Source: Aphelenchoides besseyi
Taxonomy: Eukaryota; Nematoda; Chromadorea; Rhabditida; Aphelenchoididae
Direction of reading: 5' to 3'
NCBI GenBank assembly: GCA_024699855.1
Contig: JAMPIQ010000002.1
Span: 14,322,001 to 14,386,000 of the forward strand
Length of the DNA: 64,000 nt
The notes beneath the pieces are model-generated. The model was not told the DNA's origin. It was given only the letters and a program-made list of their open reading frames with translations, and made no database searches. Of the stretch, positions 36,606 to 47,900 are shown piece after piece. How positions within the stretch are numbered: position 1 is the stretch's first letter; each line of letters starts with the position of its first letter. The position numbers and the translations under genes are program-made.

Positions 36606-37589
36606 CCCGTCCTCTAAACAGCCGCATGTAGAAAAACATTTGTGTGAAAATCACGCCAGAACATCAATTAGCGCGAACCGAATGCCGACCTTCTTACTCG
36701 ATCGCTTTTTATCGTTTCGTTGGACGACCAGCAAAGAACGAGCGAAATGATCGAAGAAAGGCACTCGTTGATTTTTACACCTCCGTGCATTCACCACGAA
36801 GAAGAAATTGATGCGAAAACGAATAACCGCGAATGTGTGCAAAATGCAAGAAACTTTCCCGTCGCTATCGCTCTGATGCCACGGGTGATTCTTTTGACTC
36901 AACAGTCAATCGGACCATTTCTTCGCAGTGACCACAAAGCGGCGTCAATCATCGAAAGTACTTTGCGGTTTATTCGACCTTTTGAAAACTTTTGCTTTTT
37001 ATACTTCGGTAATCTGAACAACAATATGCAACGATTTGATTGAAATTGATTTCCACCTAAACGATGGTCAAACAAAAAAACTTATCGTCGTTTATCTTCA
37101 GCGTATTCGCTCGATGTTCTCGTCGACTTTGTGAAGTTAAAAATCTAACACGACAACAGTAACGAAGCCAATGAACAGTTGTAACGGAACTCGAATTTCG
37201 AGAAACCGATCATATCCACTTACATGCTCATGATGCTAATCGAACCCATATTTGGACATCAATTGACATTTCGAAGAGAAAGTTCAGAAGACACTTTTTG
37301 AAATACCATTTCTGTTACCTCAAAACTCCAATTGGAGTAAAACAGAAGAAATCATAAGAATATACAGCCCATATTCACCACTACCTTACAGATTACTCGA
37401 CAAAACGCAGTCATCTCAACAGTTGACAAAGTGTCAAGTCGTGGTTGTCATCGATGTTCACTTGCTTACTAGTGAATTTAACACGTCTAGTTGGACTTCA
37501 GACCACCAAAGAATCAAGTCAGATGTGCGAATACTATCGTAGCGACATATAGATCCTTATATAAACTATTACGAAAATCTTGGTGGAAC
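36606..37589. other. Upstream region of the GPAT gene
   Basis: About 1 kb, AT-rich, likely promoter; no gene supported. Confidence 0.45.
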
Positions 37590-38821
37590 TTGAGTGTGCA
37601 GATTTGAGTGCTCTCTAACGGGTCCATTCGTTGAATCGTCGACTTATTTGGCCACCAAGAAAATGAGCTGGTCGTTTAGTCTGCCTTCGTGCATTGGACC
37701 TAAGTATAGAAAAAGGATCTTAGAACCTCCAATGCATCTTGATTGGTCTTACCCATTAACCAAAGAAATCAGGTTGTTTCAACACGATGGCGCTCTGGAA
37801 GATGATGAGAAATTTTTGGCTGCTAAAGTTAATTGACGAAATTCGACAAGCACGTTTGGAAAGCATTCTATCCATCTCCAGACTACGATCCAACGATTAT
37901 CTGCGATCGTGCTCACTCTGTATCCAACAGTAACGTTTACTTCCCATCAAAGCGACAGCGATCACAATGGAGGATATTGTCGTTTGGAAGTAAGCAAACT
38001 TTGCGTTACACGAGTTGGCGCAACATTCACCTAACGGCTTCAACGGCATTGATTTGAATGGCGATGTGATTAGGTAAAAGTTTGTCCTAATGTTCGAAAG
38101 ACTAGACGACACCATTTTAGTGGACTTAACGAATCTACGACTGAGATCAAGCGATACAACGTTCGAACAAGACAATTTTTGGATTCTTTTAAAGTACACG
38201 GTCTTCCACCAACCAGTCACTGTCTTTGGAAAACAACGATTCCATCACGTAAGTTCAGCTTTAGTTGAAACGACTACTTTCATTATTAGGATCTACGACA
38301 GGAACTCGTAACTGCTGGCGCTTGGGCTAATGATCGAGCGTTTGTTTGGTCAGAAGAAGGAAATATACGATCCGAAATCTCTACCATCTACTGCGTTCAT
38401 CTGCATAGCGGTGTTGCGACTGCAACGAGCTACCGTTTCAACGATTTGATTCGACGTCTTTGCATTCACCAAGTGGATCTCATCTCCACGTTCGAAATGA
38501 GAAGATCATAGAGCGACCACGCATAGGAAATAAAGATCAAGTCAAAGATGCGTATATGCCTCCTCTGCTCATTTGTCGTTGTTTTCGTATTCCGCTAAAT
38601 ACCCTGAATCGTTGTTCTTTCTTGCTGCTGCAGCTCTGCAAAGACCAATACCGCAACGTTTAATCAAGTTTATAACTCGTCACAGAGAACCAATTCCCAT
38701 GCAATGTACAATGAGCGTAATAAAGAATGGTTTTTTCGACATTCACGTCATACGTGCATTGGTGCTACTGCAAATGATGTCGTACGCAGGAACAAAACTG
38801 GAGGTCGATTTTCCAGATTAA
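37590..38821 (+). pseudogene. Possible VIT/vWA-type gene remnant
   Basis: Several plus-strand open pieces look protein-like but cannot be joined into one frame with normal splice sites. These are MSWSFSLPSCIGPKYRKRI, HVWKAFYPSPDYDPTIICDR, FHQPVTVFGKQRF, ELVTAGAWANDRAFVW, and a last stretch LFFLAAAALQRPIPQRL to ...EVDFPD. The first piece resembles the VIT-domain consensus in which a phrase like RFTLPxxxxPRY recurs, and the second has the position of a vWA strand. In-frame stops and shifts suggest decay. Identification is tentative; an unknown gene with several small introns is the alternative. Confidence 0.3.
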
Positions 38822-40374
38822 AGCTTGCCATCCTTCATTCTCGATGCTTGATGAGCACCCAGTAGAACATGACATTCTCCAGGAAGCTTTGAGGATTCAT
38901 CTTGCAAAAAAGTGGTCCACCGCTATCACCTTTAAACTACATTATATCCGTTCGCGCTAAGAAAGAAACCTGCAAAGTTGTTGCTGTTTCCGTTTTTGTA
39001 CTTGTTGAACAGCGGCAGCGTACAAGTTATCACCGGAGCCAACAGACTCAGCGAGTTTCATGTGTAGCCGTCGCATTCGACCCCTCGTTATCATTAGGAC
39101 TTTCTAAAGATAAATGCAAATAATACACGAAGGAAAATCGAGTCGATCGAATACTCATTACTCGCTTCAATTATTTTTGCGCAAACATCAGGAACAGGTA
39201 AAACGCATTCGTTTCCATAGTACAGTTTATAAAGTGTTTATATATGCTGTACGGAATGATATAATATCGAATTCGTTCAAATTAGCGGGAATAAGACGCA
39301 AACAGGCGGAGATTACAGCGCAGAGTAGAGTGAACAAACGACCATAACCACCGCTTTTGAGGTTCGGAACGTCCTTGCTGACTTTCAACGTGCCAACCAT
39401 TTCGCCAATTGGAACCATTTTAATGCCTAGTGGATTAATTGACGCGATGCCTTCGATCAATCGCGCTACGCGAGCCTTCAGTCGTGCGCGACAAACGCAA
39501 AGATATCGTTTATGTTGAGTAGAAGGTCCAACAAGCGGATGTTCGTCAAAATGCCTTTTACCTATCGGTCTCTTCTCTAATTATCGCCTTATTATTGAGA
39601 GAGGAAGGTGTACAATCTGCTCAATTCGTTTTTTCTAATAAGGGTATTGCTGAGTTTCTCTGGGGAATCTTCTACTGTTAGTTCGTGCGTAGAACTTACA
39701 ACTTGCTTTTCTTGTTGTTCTAATCGTGCGAACTAACAACACGACAAATTCTGATTAGCTTGTTAACTCTCGTCGTTGTCTTAATCTTTTGCCTGATGAT
39801 CCCAAACTTATTTTGCTCACGTGTTGCAATAACAAGCATTTTGTAGTACGCGTAGTGATTGGATTTCTTCGCACTGTTTCCGCACTTTTCCGATATTCAT
39901 TTGACTGCTTGTAATGACTTCACGTTGTGCCTTCTTTCCATCTGCTTAGTTGGCATCAAGCATAAGGTTCGTTTTTAGACTTTGTTTTACTGCACATTGA
40001 TTGTTCTCACAAACCTACACACTCGTTATGCTGTTCACAGAATTGTTTTCTCAATAAACAACATCTGATAATAGTTGTCTTCAAAAGTGGAAGAGTTTGA
40101 GTTCGCTAGAATTGAAGTTGAATGCTCCTCCTGCTTATAGTCTCATCTGTAATTTGGACTACTTGTTAATGAGCATGTGATAGTAAGAATAGAAGCCTTG
40201 CGAGCTGAAGTTGGTCAGGAACAGAATCGATGTCTTGATTGCTAGCACTTGAGAGTTGAGATCAAAAGCATCACAACGAAAATCGAAAGCAGTTGTTGAA
40301 AATCCATATCCGAAGATTGCGTTTTGTTGTCTTAGCGTCTTTTCGAAAGCCCTTGCTGACGGATGTGCAAGTGC
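38822..40374. other. Region without a supported gene
   Basis: About 1.5 kb, no recognisable coding exon. Open frames at 39227-39460 and 40159-40392 on the minus strand lack family features. Confidence 0.4.
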
Positions 40375-40445
40375 GAAGCAACTTGCTAGCATGTCTTCAA
40401 AAAAAAGATGTTAATAAGTCGATCGTTTGCATATGAGAAATTTTG
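40375..40445. repeat. Upstream copy of a direct repeat
   Basis: The stretch GAAGCAACTTGCTAGCATG to ATATGAGAAATTTTG is repeated, with differences, at 40765-40843, where it spans the start codon and first intron of the interrupted host gene. Confidence 0.7.
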
Positions 40446-40448
40446 GAT

Positions 40449-40728
40449 CTTTTGTTCTAGTTCCCCTCTTCTTGACCTTGTGCTGGTCGCATGAGGGAGG
40501 AGAGCAACAGCAAAGGCTGAATTTTCTTAATCCGGGGACTATAACAAAAGATCCCTGATTTACGACTCTTTTTCGGTGGTACTGTTCGCGTCGAATGGTC
40601 TTCGGCTATCTGGCGCTCGATTGAGCAAAATGGTTTGCGGCGAAATGTCCTGCTGGGGTCATTTGCTGTTACCGCCTCTCCGCCATGCGATCAGCAAAAG
40701 GTCAAGAAGAGGTGAACCAGAACAAAAG
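40449..40728. repeat. Insert bounded by about 45-bp inverted repeats
   Basis: CTTTTGTTCTAGTTCCCCTC...GGTCGCATG at 40449-40493 returns inverted at 40684-40728 with about four mismatches. No coding frame lies between. It sits exactly between the two copies of the direct repeat, as a MITE-like insert or part of a local rearrangement would. Confidence 0.65.
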
Positions 40729-41615
40729 ACACTCCTGCATCGTTAGTGTCCGAATTTGCAATTGTGAAGCAACTTGCTAGCGTGTCTTCAAAAATGGATT
40801 TTGATGAGAACGTTAGTCAATCGTTTGCACATGAGAAATTTTGTTTCTTAGGTCGGAAATGAACCGTTGGATGAATCCGATGTCCAAGCTGGAGAGCCAA
40901 GTGCGTCTAAACGTCGTCGATTGAACGAAGATGGATCTCATGAAAACTATGTGAATGCAAAGGTAAGAAGCTTCACAAGTTCTATTTTTGTTCCCGTCCA
41001 ACATCTCACTGTCGAAAACTGGTTCGACAAGTTTGAGTCGAATTCAAGGGACAACTGGGTATGGGATTTGTCATTCGGGGGCGAAGAAAAACTAAATCGG
41101 ACAAACAACGCTGATACCTCGGTTTTTGGGTGTTCAGTTTGCCTTTCCTTCCCTGTGATCGGACGACCGGTCGTGATTTTACCGACTTTTTGTCGTCTCC
41201 AACCTCACAGATTTGATCTCTGACTGTTGAGCGTTTACCGAACACGTTGGGCGCCGTGTGTGAGATGTAGGGAATATCAGTGGACGGACTGTGTAACTTT
41301 TCCTCTCCGTCAATAGCAAACCCAGTTTTCCGTGAACAAATGAAGGGCGAGCATTGTAGTCTTTCTTCATCCACTTAATGGTGGAGAAGGTCTTGGCCGC
41401 TTGTTCAGCACGTGCGAGTTTTCACACGACGATTTGACCTTTCCACTAGACTTTGCATGGCTGTCTAGAACGTTGCTTGTGTTTCAAAGTTCGATTTCAG
41501 AGCACAGCAGCAGAAACCGATCATTTCATATTCAAACGCAAAATAGAATATCGCCAATTCTTAAAATGGACTGCGCCTTATTCCTTCGATGGACGGTTTT
41601 TTTTCAATCACGACA

Positions 41616-41620
41616 AACAG
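41616..41620. repeat. Target-site duplication, left copy (AACAG)
   Basis: AACAG precedes the 5' LTR and is repeated right after the 3' LTR at 51020-51024. A 5-bp duplication fits BEL/Pao integration. Confidence 0.9.
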
Positions 41621-41859
41621 TGTCGCGACCGTGCGAGATATAGGCGCCGCCCCCGAAGGCGGAGCTGATGATCAATCGAATAATTGATCCTCGGTTTCGC
41701 AACAGATTTCGCAATCCTATTGCGAAATCATCGGGTATAAAAGGGCGCCAGAACAACCAAAAGATTCAATTGCTCAACCGGAGCAATTCCACTCCCAATC
41801 CCTCCGTTGTCCTCTCGTCTGCTAAATAAACCATTCATTTCCACGAAACAGTCCCGACA
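41621..41859 (+). repeat. 5' LTR of the BEL element
   Basis: 239 bp, TG...CA ends. A TATA box TATAAAAG lies at 41736-41743 and a polyadenylation signal AATAAA at 41825-41830. A perfect palindrome with 11-bp arms (GATTTCGCAAT/ATTGCGAAATC, 3-base loop) lies at 41705-41729, and a smaller one (GATCAAT/ATTGATC) at 41670-41689. Confidence 0.95.
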
Positions 41860-41929
41860 GTGGAAAATCTGGTGACCACAGAGTGACATCCCTTTCCCAC
41901 ACACCAGAGAACCCCAACGAGTCCAGAAA

Positions 41930-44900
41930 ATGGAAACTCCCGAAGCACGAATCCTACGCCGGATTGGCATCGAGAAACGCCGGCTAGCGACCATGTTACA
42001 GGCCTACGACCTGAACAAGGAGACCTTCAGTATTCCTGACCCTAATCAACTCGAACCAGAGTTGTTGTACGATGCCACTGAGGCGATGGCCTTGACCTTC
42101 GAACGACTCCGGACGATCATTCAGACTATACAATCACTGCAAAAAGAATGGAATGAACTTCTGGAGACAGTAGACGATGTGCGAAGAGGACAATTGGAAG
42201 ACATGTACGAACGGTACTTTGAACAACACGGGAAATTGGAACCCGTTATCACAAATGGAGAATCGGCAGTCAACCACTTGATGACCATTCGAGAACCTTT
42301 CCGGCAGGCTGCGAGTAAAAAACTCGGAATGCACGACCGCGAATCCAATTTCGACTCAAAAAGTGCGGGAACACTACATGGAATGAGTGATGACCTCATA
42401 TTCCCGCAGCTAAATACCCCGGAACCGGGAGTAAGAACAGCAGTAGACCCCGCAAGAGATGAAGGACCCAATACCCGTCTTGGTCAACCTCTACCAGCCG
42501 AGTACACGGCCCGAAGCCATTATCCTAATCCGTCAATACAACCCACGTATCCAATTCCGGCTCATCTTCAGAATGGGTTAATTTATCCTCCAGAATGCAC
42601 GGCACGCAGTATGCCGGCACCACAATCGCGATACGTTCCTAACCAAGAGACGCAAAATGAAGGACCAAGTCACGCCTTCAAACCAAGTTTATATGTCCCG
42701 ACACGACCTCCAGCGATGACAGCTCCGCATCCCATGATCATGATGTCTAACCATTGGTGGCTTCCGAAAGTCGCTATTCCACATTACGAAGGAAATCTGG
42801 GCAAATGGCCCGAGTTTTGGGACATCTTCAACGCTATGGTCCACAACACAGATTTGGATCCAAGCATCAAGCTCTTTTATCTACGAAGTCATTTGAAAGG
42901 CGATGCGCTTCGTTCTATTGCGATGATCGGCAGTTCTCAAGACGACTATCCTATTGCACTTAAAACTTTGTTCGAACTATACGGAAATAGCGAACAAGTT
43001 AGACACCGACTGAGAGCTGATTTGCTTCATTTTGTGATCCATGAATCGACACCACGAGGTTTATACAGAGCGTGGGCACATATTCACCAAATCTACTCCC
43101 GTCTTATTGCACTCGGAGATCCCACTGATTCAACCTTCTTAGGACAAGTAATTGAGAGTAAATTTCCGCGGTATGTTCTTCACCGCGTTTACCGCCTGGA
43201 TGGTATAGCGCCGACTGGAATGGAGATGTTGGTTGCCATTGGAGAAATTCTACGACGCGAAGCTCAAGTCGAACAGAAGATACAGGACAATCAAGGGCCA
43301 CAACGAACCAGACAAAACAACCGGCCAGTCAAAGAGACCGGTAACCGACAAGAACATCTTAACAAGTACAATCCGGCTCATCCATTTACCTTTCCGACGA
43401 TAACAACCAGTGCACATAAATGTGCAATGTGCGAGGCCCAACATTTGACTTATCAATGTCCCACCTACGAAAAACCCGAGGATCGTCGTAAACAAGTACG
43501 ACAAATGAAATTGTGTTTTAACTGTCTCAAAAGCGGTCACATAGTCCAAGACTGCTCGTCCGAACGTCGATGTCGACTTTGCAATGGCAAACACCACTCC
43601 ACTATTTGTTGGCGAGCAGAAGCAGGAAGCCCTCCTCGCGCACCCAAACCAAAAAAGAAAGTTACTTTCGCTTCATCAAAGAACTTTAAATTGAAAGCAG
43701 GGCCAACGACACATCAAGAACCCAACCCCGCCACAAACGTGACACAACCGTCGACAAACTTGGCAGTTCATGTCAATGGGAGGGACTCACAACGACCACT
43801 TGATCTTGATCATCGGAAATCCGATGGTAACTCCTGCAAAAGGACTATTGATTCTACAACACTCCTCATGACAACCACAGTACTCGCTAATAACCCTTCT
43901 GGGAACGGCCACACGACCGAAGCTATTGTGTTCGCAGACAGTGGCAGTACACAAACTTATATAACTGATAGCCTCGCCGCTCGACTTAACCTCAAACCAA
44001 AAGACACTCGACGATTGAGTGTTAATACATTCGGGGGGCAGCTCCTTACCCGATCAGCGAACGTGTACGAGTTAACTTTACGTCAAAACAAACCGATCAA
44101 ACAAAAACCTCGCTTAATCCGGGCGATAGCAGTTCCACAGCTCACAACAAGACTACCAGCTGCTCAACTCGACTGCACATCAAACGAACATCTTAGCATC
44201 GACCATGTTCGACCCGATATCCTCTTAGGAATGGACTACGAATCTTATGTAGTCAAAGAACAAGAAGCCACACTACCCTCGGGCTTTAAAATTTCCCATA
44301 CACCGTTAGGCACGTTCATTTATGGGAAAGGGAAAATCGTAGCTGACAGCCTCAGTCATGACACGATCTTCCATGTCTATTCTTTAGTACCTACATACGA
44401 AACAGAAGACGACGTTTCCCATGCGATCAACAAAATGTGGGCACTCGACTTACTGGGTATCGGAGAGGACCCACAAGCGGACGACGACGAAATGGCCATG
44501 AGAGCCTTCAACCGATCGATAACCCAAAAGGAAGATGGACGTTATATTTGTGGATGGCCATGGAAAAGGGATCAGGTGGACATACCGACAAACTTCGGTA
44601 AATGTCTCGGACGTCTTCGTTCTACGTTACGCAAACTTAAAGAAGATACGGATCTCCTACAACGCTATGACAATACATTTAAAGAACAACTCGACATGGG
44701 AATAATCGAAGTCATAGAACAGGGACACCAAGACGGCCCGATACATTATCTCGCTCACCAACCAGTGATAACGCCACAAAAAACGACTACGAAGTTACGC
44801 ATAGTTTATGACGCATCCATGAAAACGTCCAAGGGCAAATCATTGAATGACCTACTTTATCGCGGTCCCGTCATTCTTCCAGCATTACTCGGCATGATAT

Positions 44901-47900
44901 TACGGTTTCGCCTGACTGCAATTCCGCTATTGGCAGATGTGGAAAAGGCATTTCTACAGATGGAACTCAAGCTGAGCGACAGGGACGTCACAAGACTAAT
45001 TTGGGTCCGCGACGTCAATCAACCAGCTGATGGTGACAACATCATTATCTACAGATTTGCACGAGTTCCGTTTGGGGTCACGTCGAGCCCATTTCTTCTG
45101 GCAGCAACGATCAATTACCACTTAGCGAACTATCCTCATCCTTTAGCCCAACAAATGCTACGGAATACGTATGTCGACAACATCATGATAGAAAACGAAA
45201 CACAAGAGGCAGCTTGGGATGCTTACACAACCTCACGCCATATCTTCAAACAAGCCCACATGAACCTGCGCGAATTCCAAACACACGACCCAGTTATCAA
45301 AAAGAAGTTATCGGAAGTCGGCATGGAGGTTCCCACACACGTTAAAATGCTCGGTGTTACTTGGAATACTGTCTATGACATGCTTCGAATATCAGTGCCA
45401 TCCAAGGCAACCCACGACGGCGCTCGTACCAAACGTGACATCTCGAAACGAGTAGCAGCCGGCTACGATCCAATAGGTCTTATGTGGCCACAAACTATAC
45501 GTTCCAAACTGTTTCTTCAACAGTTGTGGCGCGAGGGCGCCAATTGGGACACCCCACTGGACGGAAAACACCAAGAAATGTGGGAAAACATTTCGCAACA
45601 GTTACGAAACTCAGAAACCTTAAACATTCCCAGACACCTGAACGTGCGACTACATCAGCAAGTACAGCTACACGTATTTTCGGACGCCTCACCGGAAGCA
45701 TATAGTGCCGTCGCCTATCTACGTTCAAACGGAGAAAACCCGACGACACAATTTCTAATGGGAAAGGCAAGAGTCGCACCAATTAACCGACCAACGATAC
45801 CGCGACTGGAATTGTTAGGAGTCACCATTGCGGCGGCCATGGCAAAAACACTTCATCAAGAGCTAAATGCATTAACGTTCACATCCACGACACTTTGGAT
45901 TGACTCTCGTATTGTCTTGACATGGTTACACACCCATAAAATGCTTCCGACGTTTGTGAAAAACCGGGTGACAAAAATTTGGCAGAATGTACCTCAAGCA
46001 CAGATCAAATACGTTCCGACATCGGATAATCCTGCTGACGCAGCCACCCGTCCCAAAGACGATATCACCAAAGAACAAACGCAATGGCTTCAAGGACCAG
46101 AATGGCTAAAGAAACAAGAAACCTTCTGGCCGAGTCAACCTATAATTCGATACGATGCACAACCGACGGATGATGTCGAAGAAGTCACAATGACAACAAC
46201 AGGAAAGAAGGCAGTACGATCTTCGCCAATCACCTTCACCCACTTTAGCAAGTGGACAAAGTTGATCGGAACCATAATCATAGTTCTGAAATTTCTAACA
46301 AGGAAACTATTCGGCAAAAGCAAGACACAGAACGAAAAGATCAAGTATGTGGTGAAGACGTCAATAACAACTGATAAGACTAGCGAACAATTCCAACTGG
46401 CAGAACAACTTGTCTTCTATTGGATTCAAAGTGAACAACCCCCAACGAAAGATCATATGAAGCAACTTTATCTCCAACAAGACGACACGACGAAGCTCTA
46501 TCATTGTAATACGCGACTTACTCAATCGGAACTTCGTACTGAAACCAAACGGCCAATCTACCTACCGCCCAAACATTGTGGAACGAAGTTGTACGTGCTA
46601 CACATACATGAGCTAATGCATCACGCAAGCCCAATGACTACACTGATGTTCCTAAGACAGAGAGTTTGGATTCCCCAAGGACGAACCGTTGTCAAAAGGA
46701 CTATTCACGAGAAGTGCCAACGATGTAGGAATCCCACTCACTTTCAGTTACCTCCCTTTCCCGACCTACCAACCCAACGAATCACGGTTAAGCCACCCTT
46801 CTTCAACACCGGGATCGACTACTTCGGTCCGGTTCAAACTCGTATCACAGCGGATACACAGCCTAAAGCATGGATAGCTCTTTTTACATGTTTCACCACC
46901 AGAGCAGTCCATCTCGAACCCGTCGGCGATCTATCAACAATATCGTTTCTTCGAGCCTTTCGGCGATTTGTCGCTCGTAGAGGAACTCCTAACACAATCT
47001 GGAGCGACAACGCTACGACCTTCGTATCCGCCAGCAAAGTACTAAAACATTGGCACGCTGACGAGGATACCCAACATTATTTGTCCTCGAAACAAATAAG
47101 GTGGAAATTCATCACCGAGGCATCCCCCTGGGAAGGAGGGTTATGGGAACGCATGGTTGGACTATGCAAAACGGCGGCAAAACAGGCGATTGGACGAAAA
47201 ATACTGCCGTTCACCGAACTATTAACGGTCTTAACCGAGATTGAGGCCGTCGTAAACAGCCGTCCTCTAACCTACGTGCCGACCGATGAGAATCTACAAG
47301 TCATCAGGCCAATCGATGCGATTTCGCCAGGCACGACAATTGGAGTACCACAATGGGATAATGAGGGAAACGACGATTCTACCTTTCGTCCACGCCGAGA
47401 TCCCCACCAGCAAATCATAAGTCTATGGACCAAACAACAGGCAACACTCAATAAATTTTGGGACGTTTGGATAAATGACTATCTAACGAGTCTCCGTGAA
47501 AGATTTCAACAAGCCCATCGACAACCAGCGCCAAGCCTCAACAGAACACCAGAAATTGGAGAAGTCGTCTTAATACACGACGAAACATCAACTACGAGAG
47601 GCACATGGAAGCTAGCAAGAATTACGGAAATCATAACTCCCAGGAAAATTCGTTTGCAAATGGCAAGCAGGGGGAACCGGGGTCCCACATTTTTGGTTAG
47701 ATCTCCTAAAGCCATCTACCCCCTGGAATTACAGTACAAACAATCCCACGAAGACGCTGAAATAACGCCCGTCACATGTCACTCACGACACCGAATCATC
47801 GGCAATAACACGATCACCATGACCCTGGCCCTTCTATGCTACATTCCAACAATCGCAGCTCCCACGTCGCCATCGACAACAGAAACCCAAAGGCCGGAGA

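Noticed and set aside
43104..43597. Minus-strand open frames within gag
   Set aside because: Antisense shadows of the BEL coding frame.
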